A DNA stretch of 64,000 bases, from NCBI GenBank assembly GCA_036826475.1, contig DAISWG010000010.1, positions 10,816 to 74,815 on the forward strand. Reading direction: 5' to 3'. This document shows positions 53,150-61,636 of the stretch, one piece after another. The notes beneath the pieces were generated by a model that was not told the origin of the DNA, searched no databases, and saw only the letters and a list, made by a program, of their open reading frames with translations. This stretch comes from Miltoncostaea sp036826475. GTDB taxonomy: Bacteria > Actinomycetota > Thermoleophilia > Miltoncostaeales > Miltoncostaeaceae. Each line of letters begins with the position of its first letter. Within the stretch, counting starts at the first letter, position 1. Made by a program: the position numbers and the translations under genes.

Positions 53150-54171
53150 GGGCGGGGAGGCTGCGCGAAGGCCGGGACCTGGAAGCGGCGGCGGTAGGCG
53201 CCCGGCGCGAGGCCCGTCACGCGCCGGAAGAGGCGCCGGAACGCCGCGGGGTCCTCGTAGCCGACCTCCCAGGCGATCCGCTCCACCGGGGTGTCGGTCC
53301 CCTCGAGCCGGCGCTTCGCCTCCTCCACGCGCAGGCGTTGGACGTACGCGATGGGCGACAGGCCGGTGGCCGCGGTGAAGCGGCGTGCGAACGTGCGGTT
53401 CGGCAGTCCCGAGCGGGCGCGCATCTCCTCCACCGGGCGGGCCACGGCGCGGTTGGCGTCGATCCACGCCTGCACGTCGGCGACGACCGCGTCGCCGTGG
53501 TCGGTCCGCGGCCGGAACAGGGCGTACGCGGCGAGGCCGTCGACGTGCCACTGGAAGGCGAAGAACCGCGCGGCCTCCTGGGCGACCGTCGCGCCGACGC
53601 GGCGGGCGATGAGGTACAGCGCCAGGTCGCCCCACGACGACGACGCGCCGGACGTGACGATGTCGGCGCGGTCGCCGGCCACGACCAGCACCTTCTCCGG
53701 CTCGAGCACCACGGCGGGGAAGTCCTGCCGGAAGGCGGCGGCGTAGTCCCAGTGGATCGTCGCCTCACGCCCGTCGACGAGGCCCGTCTCGGCGAGCGGG
53801 AAGAGCCCGGAGCACGCGGAGCACAGCAGCGCCCCGCGGTCGTGCATGCGGGCGATCCAGTCCACCAGGCCGGGGTACCGCCCGCGTCCCCAGCGGCCAC
53901 CCTCGGCGACGATGGAGGGCAGCAGGACGACGTCGGTGTCGTCCACCTCGTCGAGCGTCCGGGCCGGCGTGACCGGCACGCCCGTCACGAGCGGCATCGG
54001 GCCCGGTCGCTCCGCGACGATCTCGACCTGGAACGGCGCCGGCGTGATGGGCGCCGGCAGTGTCGGGATCGAGCCGATGGACGCCAGCACGTCGTGCAGG
54101 CCGATGAGCGTGGACGGCATCGCCTCGGGAAGGGCGACGAGGCTGACCCGGGTCGGCGGGCGCGTGGACAC
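53146..54171 (-). CDS. GlxA-type AraC-family transcription regulator
   Basis: 341 aa. N-terminal DJ-1/PfpI-like domain with the conserved elbow ALLCSACSGLFPLAETGLVD and HWDYAAAFRQDFP, then a C-terminal AraC double HTH (LPNRTFARRFTAATGLSPIA and EVGYEDPAAFRRLFRRVTG). GlxA-type regulators are often activators of nearby catabolic or modification genes. GTG 54171. Divergent from the methyltransferase gene across 108 bases, which is the likely target. Confidence 0.92.
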   Translation of the reverse strand: MSTRPPTRVSLVALPEAMPSTLIGLHDVLASIGSIPTLPAPITPAPFQVEIVAERPGPMPLVTGVPVTPARTLDEVDDTDVVLLPSIVAEGGRWGRGRYPGLVDWIARMHDRGALLCSACSGLFPLAETGLVDGREATIHWDYAAAFRQDFPAVVLEPEKVLVVAGDRADIVTSGASSSWGDLALYLIARRVGATVAQEAARFFAFQWHVDGLAAYALFRPRTDHGDAVVADVQAWIDANRAVARPVEEMRARSGLPNRTFARRFTAATGLSPIAYVQRLRVEEAKRRLEGTDTPVERIAWEVGYEDPAAFRRLFRRVTGLAPGAYRRRFQVPAFAQPPRP

Positions 54172-54279
54172 CGGGGCCAGGGTGGCACGAACGGACCCCC
54201 CGTGGCGAGCCCGGCCCTCGTCGCGGCGGCGCCGCGGCGCCAGCCTGGCTCCGTCACGTCACACACCCAGGAGGACCCC

Positions 54280-55335
54280 ATGCAGGTGGATCAGGAGCGG
54301 CTCACGGCACTGCTCGACCGGGTGGTCGGCGACCTGTCGGCCGGCTACGGCGGCGTCATGGTCAGGATCGGCGACGCGCTCGGGCTGTACGCCGCGATGG
54401 CGGGGGCGGGGCCGCTGACCCCCGGCGAGGTCGCGGAGCGCGCCGGCTGCGCGGAGCGCTACGTGGCCGAGTGGCTGAACGCGCAGGCGGCGGGCGGCTA
54501 CGTCGAGTACCACCCGGTCAGCGGCACGTACGAACTGACGGCGGAGGCGGCACTGGTGCTCGCCGACCGCGAGAGCCCGCTGTTCGTGCCGCCGGCATGG
54601 AGCGTGCCGGCGTCGATGTTCGTTGACGCCGACGCGACGGCCGAGGCGGTGCGCACGGGACGGGGCGTGCCGTGGGGCGACCGTCACCCGGACCTCCACC
54701 ACGGCATCGCGGGCTTCTACCGCAACGCCTACCGGACGAACATCGCGGGGGACTGGATCCCGGCGCTCGACGGGATCGCGGAACGGTTGACGGCCGGCGG
54801 CGCGGTCGCAGACGTCGGCTGCGGCCACGGCCATTCGGCCATCGCGATCGCCGAGGCGTTCCCGGCGGCCCAGGTCGACGGCATCGACAGCCACGCGGCG
54901 TCGATCGACCAGGCCCGCCTGTATGCGCGCGATGCGGGGGTCGGCGACCGGGTGTCGTTCCAGGTCGCCGACGCCCGGGGGTACGCGGGGCGCGGCTACG
55001 ACCTGATCTGCTTCTTCGACGCCCTGCACGACATGGGCGACCCGGAGGCCGTCCTCGCGCATGCGGCCGAGGCGCTCGCCCCCGGCGGGGCGGTGCTGCT
55101 GGTCGAGCCGTACGCCGGAGACCGCGTCGAGGACAACCTCAACCCCGTCGGCCGCCTCTACTACTCGGCGTCGGTCGCGATCTGCCTCGCCCACGGGCAC
55201 TCGGAGGGCGCGCACGCCCTGGGCGCCCAGGCGGGGGAGGCGCGGCTGACGGAGATCTGCCGGCGGGCGGGGCTCACCCGGGTCCGCCGCGCCGCCGCCA
55301 CCCCGTTCAACCTGATCCTGGAGGCGCGGGTGTAG
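54280..55335 (+). CDS. Class I SAM methyltransferase with N-terminal winged helix
   Basis: 351 aa. An N-terminal winged helix (LTPGEVAERAGCAERYVAEW) and a Rossmann methyltransferase domain with GAVADVGCGHGHSAIAIAEA (motif I) and YDLICFFDALHDMGDPEAVL. The order is that of the Rv2258c-like group, whose substrates are unknown. GGAGGA lies five bases before ATG 54280. It is the only plus-strand gene in the ribosomal region. Confidence 0.85.
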   Translation: MQVDQERLTALLDRVVGDLSAGYGGVMVRIGDALGLYAAMAGAGPLTPGEVAERAGCAERYVAEWLNAQAAGGYVEYHPVSGTYELTAEAALVLADRESPLFVPPAWSVPASMFVDADATAEAVRTGRGVPWGDRHPDLHHGIAGFYRNAYRTNIAGDWIPALDGIAERLTAGGAVADVGCGHGHSAIAIAEAFPAAQVDGIDSHAASIDQARLYARDAGVGDRVSFQVADARGYAGRGYDLICFFDALHDMGDPEAVLAHAAEALAPGGAVLLVEPYAGDRVEDNLNPVGRLYYSASVAICLAHGHSEGAHALGAQAGEARLTEICRRAGLTRVRRAAATPFNLILEARV

Positions 55336-55357
55336 GGGCGGGATGCCCCGAGGAGGC

Positions 55358-55392
55358 GGTGGCGGTGGGGGTGCGCGACCCCCACCGCCACC
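55358..55392. terminator. 15-bp perfect hairpin between methyltransferase and map
   Basis: GGTGGCGGTGGGGGT (55358-55372) pairs perfectly with ACCCCCACCGCCACC (55378-55392) around GCGCG. It lies between two convergent stops (55335 and 55439), so it can stop transcription from both sides. There is no T-run, typical of GC-rich actinobacteria. Confidence 0.8.
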
Positions 55393-55438
55393 TGCGCCGC
55401 GTCCTCTGCGCGGTCGGGGACGGGACGGGGCCGGAGGG

Positions 55439-56224
55439 TCAGGCCAGGGTGGTCAGGATCCTCGGGCCGTCGGCGGTGATCGCGACGGTGTGCTCCCAGT
55501 GGGCGGAGAGGCTGCCGTCGCGGGTGGTGATGGTCCATCCGTCGTCGCCGAGCACGACGTCGTGGGCTCCGGCGTTGACCATCGGCTCGATCGCGATGAC
55601 GAGGCCCTCGATCAGCTCGGCACCCGTGCCGGGGCGGCCGAAGTTGGGGACCTGGGGCTCCTCGTGCATCGACCGGCCGACGCCGTGGCCGACGAGGCTC
55701 TGGACCACGGAGAAGCCGGCGGCCTCCACCTCCTGCTGGACGGCGGCGCCGATGTCGCCGACGCGCCCGCCGACCCGGGCGGCGGCGATCCCGCGCTCCA
55801 GGGAGGTCCGCGTGACGTCGATCAGCCGCCGGGCCACCTTCGAGACCTCGCCCACCGCGTGGGTCCGCGCCGCATCCGACACCCAGCCGTCCAGGATCAC
55901 GCCGCAGTCGAGCGCCAGGACGTCGCCCTCGCGAAGGGCGTACGGCCCGGGGATGCCGTGGACGACCTCGTCGTTGACGGACGCGCACACCGACGCCGGG
56001 TAGGGCGTGGGACCCGGGTAGTCCTTGAACGCCGGGATGCCGCCGGCCGCGCGGATCAGCTCCTCGGCGATCTCGTCGAGGCGCTGCGTGGTCACCCCGG
56101 GCGCGATCTCCGCCTGGAGCGCCTCGTGGGTCCGGAACAGCACGGCGCCCGACGCGGCCATCGCGTCGAGCTCGCCGGGCGTCTTCGGGATGGGGCCCCG
56201 CGGGCGCTGCGAGGCCGCCGCCAC
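55439..56224 (-). CDS. map: Methionine aminopeptidase type I
   Basis: 261 aa. Metal ligands are two Asp in LDCGVILDGWVSDAARTHAV, His in SLVGHGVGRSMHEEP, Glu in IAIEPMVNAG and Glu in HWEHTVAIT. Removes the initiator Met in the cytosol. GTG 56224 is used, four bases after the adk stop; the Arg-rich frame upstream is adk in another frame. Followed by the hairpin terminator and not by infA. Confidence 0.96.
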   Translation of the reverse strand: MAAASQRPRGPIPKTPGELDAMAASGAVLFRTHEALQAEIAPGVTTQRLDEIAEELIRAAGGIPAFKDYPGPTPYPASVCASVNDEVVHGIPGPYALREGDVLALDCGVILDGWVSDAARTHAVGEVSKVARRLIDVTRTSLERGIAAARVGGRVGDIGAAVQQEVEAAGFSVVQSLVGHGVGRSMHEEPQVPNFGRPGTGAELIEGLVIAIEPMVNAGAHDVVLGDDGWTITTRDGSLSAHWEHTVAITADGPRILTTLA

Positions 56225-56228
56225 CGGC

Positions 56229-56900
56229 TTACTCCGGGCCGGCCTGCGCCGGCGGGACGTACGCGACGATCTGATCATGGACCTCGTCCGGTGAGCGCTC
56301 CCCCTCGACCTCGCGCAGGAGGCCGCGGGAGCGGTAGTAGTCGATGAGCGGTGCGGTCTGGGCATCGTAGACCGACAGCCGGTTCTCGACCGTCTCCGGG
56401 CGGTCGTCCTCGCGCTGGTACAGGTCGCACGTCTCGCCGCCGGAGCCCTTCGGGCACGGGTCGCCCGGATACGGGTTGAAGACCTCGTGGAAGGAGCGGC
56501 CGCAGCGCCGGCAGATCCAGCGCCCCGCGAGGCGGCGGACCAGCTCCTGCCGGGACACGGCGATGGAGACGACGGCGTCGAGCGGCAGCCCGAGGTCGGC
56601 GAGCATGCGGTCGAGCGCGTCGGCCTGGGGCACGGAGCGCGGGAACCCGTCGAGCAGGAACCCGCCGACGTCGGGGGCGGAGATCTTCTCGCGGATCATC
56701 CCGACCACGACGGCGTCCGGGACCAGCTCGCCGGCGTCCATGTACCGCTTCGCCTCGAGGCCCAGGTCGCTGCCCGCCGCCACGGCCGCGCGCAGCAGGT
56801 CGCCGGTGGAGAGGTGGAGGAGGCCGAACTCGTCCCGGAGCCGCTCTGCCTGGGTCCCCTTCCCGGCGCCCGGGGGACCGAGCAGGATCAGGCGGGCTAT
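56229..56900 (-). CDS. adk: Adenylate kinase, apparent AUA start
   Basis: 223 aa. P-loop LLGPPGAGKGTQAE (residues 6-19), LLDGFPRSVPQADALD, and a zinc-type LID with Cys130, Cys133, Cys149 and Cys158. Balances ATP, ADP and AMP. No ATG, GTG or TTG is in frame near the start. ATA 56900-56898 gives ARLILLGPPGAG right after it, exactly as in other Adk, has AAGGG eight bases upstream, and overlaps the secY TAG as ATAG. The LID spacing C-x2-C-x15-C-x8-C differs from the usual C-x2-C-x16-C-x2-C/D. Confidence 0.93.
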   Translation of the reverse strand: MARLILLGPPGAGKGTQAERLRDEFGLLHLSTGDLLRAAVAAGSDLGLEAKRYMDAGELVPDAVVVGMIREKISAPDVGGFLLDGFPRSVPQADALDRMLADLGLPLDAVVSIAVSRQELVRRLAGRWICRRCGRSFHEVFNPYPGDPCPKGSGGETCDLYQREDDRPETVENRLSVYDAQTAPLIDYYRSRGLLREVEGERSPDEVHDQIVAYVPPAQAGPE

Positions 56901-58159
56901 TTCAGGAACCCTTCGTACGACCGCATCATCAGCTGGGCCTCCATCTGGCGCATGGTGTCGAGGGCGACGCCCACGACGATCAGGATCGACGTACCCCCGA
57001 GGACGCCGAAGAAGACGTTGGAGTCCGGGAGGTAGCGGAACACGATGTTCGGCAGCTCGGCGATGATCGCCAGGTAGATCGCGCCGGGAAGCGTGAGCCG
57101 CGTGAGCACGCGGTCGAGGTACACCGCCGTGGGCCGGCCCGGCCTGACGCCGGGGATGAACCCGCCGTACTTCTTCAGGTTGTCGGCCTGCTCCACCGGG
57201 TTGAACTGCACCGCGGTGTAGAAGTACGTGAAGAGGACGATGAGCAGCGCCTCGAAGATGATGTAGTACCAGGACCCCGGCGCCAGGAAGTCGGAGACGT
57301 CCTGGAAGAAGGAGTTCTGGCCGGCGAGCTCGGCCAGGGTCGGCGGCAGGATGACCACCGACGAGGCGAAGATCACCGGGATCACGCCGGCCATGTTCAC
57401 GCGCAGCGGCATGTACGTGGTGCCGCCGGACGTCATGCGGCGACCCACCACCCGCTTGGCGTACTGGATCGGGATGCGGCGCTGGCCCTCGTTGATGAAC
57501 ACCACGCCGACGACGACGGCCAGCGCGATGAGCAGGATCAGCACCTGCGAGACGGGCGGCAGCGTCAGCCAGCCGTCCACCGCGTCGGGCACCGAGGCGA
57601 CGATGCTGGCGAAGATCAGCAGCGAGATGCCGTTGCCCACGCCGCGCTGGGTGATGAGCTCGCCCAGCCACATCAGCAGCACCGTGCCCGCCGTCACCGA
57701 GATGACGATCAGGTAGAAGCGACCGGGGCTGAAGTCCGGCAGCGCGTCCTGCGACTTGAAGTACAGGACGTACGCCATCGACTGCAGCAGCGCGAGCACC
57801 ACGGTGAAGTACCGCGTGTACTGCGTGATCTTCTGCTGCCCGCTCTCGCCCTCCTTCTGGAGGGCCTCGAGCCGCGGGATCACCACCGTCATCAGCTGCA
57901 GGATGATGCTGGCGGTGATGTACGGCATGATCCCCAGCGCGAAGACCGCGAACCGGGTGAGCGCGCCGCCGGCGAACAGGTTCAGGAAGTCGAGCAGCCG
58001 GCTCCCGCGCTGGTCGATCGCCGCCTGGAGGGCGTCGAGGTCGATGCCCGGGACGGGCACGTACGAGCCGAACCGGTACACGGCGAGGATGAACGCCGTG
58101 AAGAGGAGCTTCTTGCGGAGGTCCGGCGACCGGAGCGCCGTGAGGATCGTCTTGAGCAT
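56897..58159 (-). CDS. secY: Preprotein translocase subunit SecY
   Basis: 420 aa with ten membrane helices; plug and lateral-gate helices are recognisable (YVPVPGIDLDALQAAIDQRG, LNLFAGGALTRFAVFALGIM, PYITASIILQL). Central channel of the Sec system, which would export the signal-peptide proteins in this window. ATG 58159, 12 bases after rplO. Confidence 0.98.
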   Translation of the reverse strand: MLKTILTALRSPDLRKKLLFTAFILAVYRFGSYVPVPGIDLDALQAAIDQRGSRLLDFLNLFAGGALTRFAVFALGIMPYITASIILQLMTVVIPRLEALQKEGESGQQKITQYTRYFTVVLALLQSMAYVLYFKSQDALPDFSPGRFYLIVISVTAGTVLLMWLGELITQRGVGNGISLLIFASIVASVPDAVDGWLTLPPVSQVLILLIALAVVVGVVFINEGQRRIPIQYAKRVVGRRMTSGGTTYMPLRVNMAGVIPVIFASSVVILPPTLAELAGQNSFFQDVSDFLAPGSWYYIIFEALLIVLFTYFYTAVQFNPVEQADNLKKYGGFIPGVRPGRPTAVYLDRVLTRLTLPGAIYLAIIAELPNIVFRYLPDSNVFFGVLGGTSILIVVGVALDTMRQMEAQLMMRSYEGFLK

Positions 58160-58171
58160 CCGCTCAGACCA

Positions 58172-58711
58172 CTACGACTCGGCGGTCGTCGCCTCGCCGA
58201 GCAGTTCCACGGTGCCCCCGGCGGCCTCGATCTTCGCGCGGGCGGCGGCCGAGATCGCCTCGACGCGGACCGTCAGGGCGCGGTCGATCTCGCCGCCGGC
58301 GAGGATCTTCACGGGCCATGCGCGGTTCGCGTTGTTCTTCACGAGCCCCTTCGCCGCGAGCGCCTCGAGGTCCACGGTGGACCCGGCGTCGAAGACGCTG
58401 AGGGCGCCGACGTTGACCGGCACCGAGTGGGTGCGGAACGGCCCCATGGGCATCGACATCTTGCGGTTGGAGCCGCGCAGCTTGCCCTGCTGCATGTACA
58501 TGGGCATCTGGCCGCCGGCGTAGCCCTCGCGGACGCCGCCGCCCGAGCGGGCGCCGAGGCCCTTCTGGCCGCGGCCGGCGGTCTTGCCGGTGCCGGAGCC
58601 GATGCCGCGGCCCACGCGCTTGCGCGCGCGCTTGGCGCCCGGGCGTGGGGAGAGCTTGTCGAGGCTGATGTCCTCGGCGGCGGTCTCGGGGATGTCGGGG
58701 CGCTCAGCCAT
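58172..58711 (-). CDS. rplO: 50S ribosomal protein L15
   Basis: 179 aa, longer than the usual 145-150 because of an acidic N-terminal extension and a C-terminal tail (GTVELLGEATTAES). Core KRARKRVGRGIGSGTGKTAG, RGQKGLGARSGGG. Its ATG lies inside the rpmD 3' end (8-base overlap). Confidence 0.96.
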   Translation of the reverse strand: MAERPDIPETAAEDISLDKLSPRPGAKRARKRVGRGIGSGTGKTAGRGQKGLGARSGGGVREGYAGGQMPMYMQQGKLRGSNRKMSMPMGPFRTHSVPVNVGALSVFDAGSTVDLEALAAKGLVKNNANRAWPVKILAGGEIDRALTVRVEAISAAARAKIEAAGGTVELLGEATTAES

Positions 58712-58889
58712 CCTTCTTCTCCACGCGGACGAGCCAGGAGACCATGCGCAGCATGCCCTGGAGCTGGGGCGAGTCGTCGTGCTCGACGGTCTGGCCGATC
58801 CGGCGCAGGCCGAGGGCGCGGAGCGTGCCGCGGTGGCGCTGCTGCGTGCCGATCGACGAGCGGACCTGGGTCACGGCGAGGCGCGTCAC
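58704..58889 (-). CDS. rpmD: 50S ribosomal protein L30
   Basis: 61 aa. LAVTQVRSSIGTQQRHRGTL and LRALGLRRIGQTVEHDD are the L30 core. Overlaps rpsE at the start (4 bases) and rplO at the end (8 bases). Confidence 0.95.
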   Translation of the reverse strand: MTRLAVTQVRSSIGTQQRHRGTLRALGLRRIGQTVEHDDSPQLQGMLRMVSWLVRVEKKDG

Positions 58890-59485
58890 GAGGCGGCCTC
58901 CGCGCCGGCGGCCACGGGCTCGGCGGCGTCGGCCGGCTCGGTCGCGGGCGCGCCGGAGCCGGAGGGGATGCCGAGGACCTCGGCGACGGTCTTGTCGCGC
59001 AGCGCGGCGACCTCCTCCGGCCGGCGCAGGTCCTTGAGGCCCGCGACGGTCGCGGCCACCAGGTTCACCGGGTTGGAGGTGCCGAGCGACTTGCTGAGGA
59101 TGTCGCGGATGCCCGCGAGCTCCAGCACGGCGCGCACGCCGCCGCCGGCGATCACGCCGGTGCCCTCGGAGGCCGGCTTCAGGAACACCTTGCCGGCGCC
59201 GGAGCGCCCGGTCACCTGATGGGTGATCGTGGTCCGGTACTTCGGCACGCGGAACAGGTTCTTCTTCGCGTCCTCGACGGCCTTCTGGATCGCCACGGGG
59301 ACCTCCTTGGCCTTCCCGTGACCCACACCGACGGTGTCCACCTCGTTCCCGACCACCACGAGGGCGGAGAACGAGAAGCGCCGGCCGCCCTTGACGACCT
59401 TCGCCACGCGGTTCACCTGCACGACGCGCTCGTTGAGCTCGAGCCCGTCCGGGTTGATCTTGCCGCCTCGGCGCACCTCAGCCAC
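58886..59485 (-). CDS. rpsE: 30S ribosomal protein S5
   Basis: 199 aa. VNRVAKVVKGGRRFSFSALV, GVGHGKAKEVPVAIQKAVED, and SLGTSNPVNLVAATVAGL. A Pro/Ala-rich tail of about 25 residues extends beyond the core. GTG start. Confidence 0.97.
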   Translation of the reverse strand: MAEVRRGGKINPDGLELNERVVQVNRVAKVVKGGRRFSFSALVVVGNEVDTVGVGHGKAKEVPVAIQKAVEDAKKNLFRVPKYRTTITHQVTGRSGAGKVFLKPASEGTGVIAGGGVRAVLELAGIRDILSKSLGTSNPVNLVAATVAGLKDLRRPEEVAALRDKTVAEVLGIPSGSGAPATEPADAAEPVAAGAEAAS

Positions 59486-59497
59486 CAGTCACTCCTC

Positions 59498-59848
59498 CTA
59501 GAACTGGAGCCCGCCCTCGCGGGCCCCGTCGGCGAGCGACTTGACGCGCCCGTGGTACTTGTAGCCGCCGCGGTCGAAGACGACCCGCTCCACGCCGGCC
59601 TGCTTCGCGCGCTCGGCGAGCAGCTTGCCCACCTCGGACGCCGCCGGGCCCTTCGCCAGGTCGCGCAGCGCGGCCTCGTGCGAGCCCGCCGCCGCCAGCG
59701 TGTGGCCGCGGGTGTCGTCGATGAGCTGCGCGTAGATGCGCTTGTTCGAGCGTGCGACGGCCAGACGGGGGCGCTCGGCGCTGCCGACGACCTTGCCGCG
59801 GATCCTGCGGTGGCGCCGGAGGCGCGCGTCCCTGGTGCTGAGGCTCAT
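59498..59848 (-). CDS. rplR: 50S ribosomal protein L18
   Basis: 116 aa. MSLSTRDARLRRHRRIRGKV, RPRLAVARSNKRIYAQLIDD, and the end VVFDRGGYKYHGRVKSLADG. Binds 5S rRNA. Its ATG overlaps the rplF stop by four bases. Confidence 0.97.
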   Translation of the reverse strand: MSLSTRDARLRRHRRIRGKVVGSAERPRLAVARSNKRIYAQLIDDTRGHTLAAAGSHEAALRDLAKGPAASEVGKLLAERAKQAGVERVVFDRGGYKYHGRVKSLADGAREGGLQF

Positions 59849-60378
59849 GCTCTCTTACCGACCTTGCGACGAACGACCTCGCCCGCGTAGCGGACGCCCT
59901 TGCCCTTGTACGGCTCCGGCGGACGCGTCCCCCGGACCTGCGCAGCGATCTCGCCGACCAGCTGCTTGTCGATCCCCTTCACCACCACCTGGGTGGGGGC
60001 GGGGACCTCGAACTGGATCCCGTCGGGCGGGTCGATGGTAACAGGGTGCGAGTAGCCGACCGCCAGCTCCAGGGCCTGGCCCTTCATCTGGGCCCGGTAC
60101 CCCACGCCCTGGATCTCGAGGCGGCGCTCGAAGCCCGCGCTGACGCCCGTCACCAGGTTGGCGACGAGGCTCCGCGACAGGCCGTGCAGGGCCCGGTGCG
60201 GCCCGCGGTCGGTCGGCCGGGTCACGACGAGCTGGCCGTCCTGCTCGGCGATCCGGATGGGCTCGACCACGGTGTGCGTGAGCTCCCCCCTGGGGCCCTT
60301 CACCGTGACCTTCTGGCCCGTGATGTCGACCGTCACCCCGTCGGGGATCGGGATCGGTGCGCGTCCGATGCGGCTCAT
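59845..60378 (-). CDS. rplF: 50S ribosomal protein L6
   Basis: 177 aa. MSRIGRAPIPIPDGVTVDIT, VKGPRGELTHTV, and the C-terminal GTRPPEPYKGKGVRYAGEVV. Lies near the factor-binding site of the 50S. Confidence 0.97.
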   Translation of the reverse strand: MSRIGRAPIPIPDGVTVDITGQKVTVKGPRGELTHTVVEPIRIAEQDGQLVVTRPTDRGPHRALHGLSRSLVANLVTGVSAGFERRLEIQGVGYRAQMKGQALELAVGYSHPVTIDPPDGIQFEVPAPTQVVVKGIDKQLVGEIAAQVRGTRPPEPYKGKGVRYAGEVVRRKVGKRA

Positions 60379-60385
60379 TCGTCTC

Positions 60386-60781
60386 CTACCAGACCGAGCA
60401 GATCACCTCGCCGCCGATGCCACGGCGGCGGGCCTCGTGACCCGTGATGACGCCCTGCGATGTCGAGATCACGGCGACGCCCATGCCGCCGAGCACCCGC
60501 GGGATCGTCGTCTTGTCGACGTAGACGCGGCGGCCCGGCTTCGACACGCGCTGCAGGCCGCTGATGACGCGGCGGCGATCGCTGCTGTACTTGAGGCGGA
60601 TGACGAGATCCTGGCCGACCCGGCCCTCGCGCAGCTCGAAGTCGCTGATGTAGCCCTGGTCCTTGAGGACGCGGGCGACCTCGGTCTTGAGCCCGCTGGC
60701 GGGCATCTCGACCTGGTCGTGCAGGGCGGTGTTGGCGTTGCGGATGCGGGTGAGCATGTCCGCGATGGGGTCGGTCATCAT
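60386..60781 (-). CDS. rpsH: 30S ribosomal protein S8
   Basis: 131 aa. MTDPIADMLTRIRNANTALH near the start, SKPGRRVYVDKTTIPRVLGG and GVAVISTSQGVITGHEARRR at the end. In other bacteria S8 feeds back on the spc operon message. Confidence 0.97.
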   Translation of the reverse strand: MMTDPIADMLTRIRNANTALHDQVEMPASGLKTEVARVLKDQGYISDFELREGRVGQDLVIRLKYSSDRRRVISGLQRVSKPGRRVYVDKTTIPRVLGGMGVAVISTSQGVITGHEARRRGIGGEVICSVW

Positions 60782-60794
60782 CGGCGCGTCCCCC

Positions 60795-60980
60795 CTACCA
60801 GCTGCTCTTGGTCATGCCGGGGATGACGCCGGCGTGCGCCGACTGGCGCAGGCACACGCGGCACAGGCCGAACTTGCGGAACACCGCGCGGGGGCGGCCG
60901 CAGGAATGGCAGCGCGTGTACTGCTGCGTCTTGTACTTCGGGGTGCGGGATGCCTTCACCCGCAGGCTGGTCTTCGCCAC
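60795..60980 (-). CDS. rpsN: 30S ribosomal protein S14 type Z (zinc-binding)
   Basis: 61 aa. GTG 60980 starts MAKTSLRVKASRTPKYKTQQ; zinc ligands are in RCHSCGRP and LCRVCLRQ (Cys-x2-Cys twice), the short zinc form of S14. Nine bases precede the rpsN GTG after the rplE stop. Confidence 0.97.
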   Translation of the reverse strand: MAKTSLRVKASRTPKYKTQQYTRCHSCGRPRAVFRKFGLCRVCLRQSAHAGVIPGMTKSSW

Positions 60981-60988
60981 GTCTCTCC

Positions 60989-61636
60989 TTACCTGCGTCC
61001 GCGGCCGCGGCCGCCGTACTTGCGCTGCTTCTTGCGCCGGCGTGCCGCCAGCTCGTCGGACGAGTAGCCCTCGGCGCGGAACGGCATCCCGAGATGGCGC
61101 AGGAGGGCGCGGCCCTCCTCGTCGGTCCCCGCCGTCGTCGTGATGGTCACGTTGAGCCCGCGCACCGCATCGACGCGGTCGTAGTCGATCTCCGGGAAGA
61201 TCGTCTGCTCGCGCAGGCCCAGGTTGTAGTTGCCGCGGCCGTCGAACCCGTCCGGGTTGATGCCGCGGAAGTCGCGGATCCGCGGGAGCGCGACCGACTG
61301 GAGCCGGTCGAGGAACTCCCACATCCGGTTGCCGCGGAGCGTGACCTTGCAGCCGATCGCCATGCCCTCGCGCAGCTTGAACTGCGCGATGGACTTGCGC
61401 GCCCGGGTGATCGCCGGGCGCTGCCCCGCGATGATCCCGAGCTGCTCCACGGCCTCGTCGAGCGCCTTGCTGTTCTGCTTGGCCTCGCCGACACCCATGC
61501 TGAGGGTGATCTTCTCCAGGCGCGGGTGCTCCATCGGGGACCGGTAGCCGAACTCCTCCTGGAGCTTCGGCCGGATCTGGTCCTCGTAGGTGTCCCGCAG
61601 GCGCGCCCGGGCGGGCGCAGTGGTCTCGGTGCTCAT
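60989..61636 (-). CDS. rplE: 50S ribosomal protein L5
   Basis: 215 aa. LEKITLSMGVGEAKQNSKAL, QRPAITRARKSIAQFKLREG, and the end NVTITTTAGTDEEGRALLRH. The basic tail RRRKKQRKYGGRGRGRR is longer than usual. ATG shares one base with the rplX stop. Confidence 0.97.
   Translation of the reverse strand: MSTETTAPARARLRDTYEDQIRPKLQEEFGYRSPMEHPRLEKITLSMGVGEAKQNSKALDEAVEQLGIIAGQRPAITRARKSIAQFKLREGMAIGCKVTLRGNRMWEFLDRLQSVALPRIRDFRGINPDGFDGRGNYNLGLREQTIFPEIDYDRVDAVRGLNVTITTTAGTDEEGRALLRHLGMPFRAEGYSSDELAARRRKKQRKYGGRGRGRR

Noticed and set aside
55336..55438. A short infA between map and the terminator
   Set aside because: Only 103 bases, filled mostly by the hairpin; infA needs about 220 bases.
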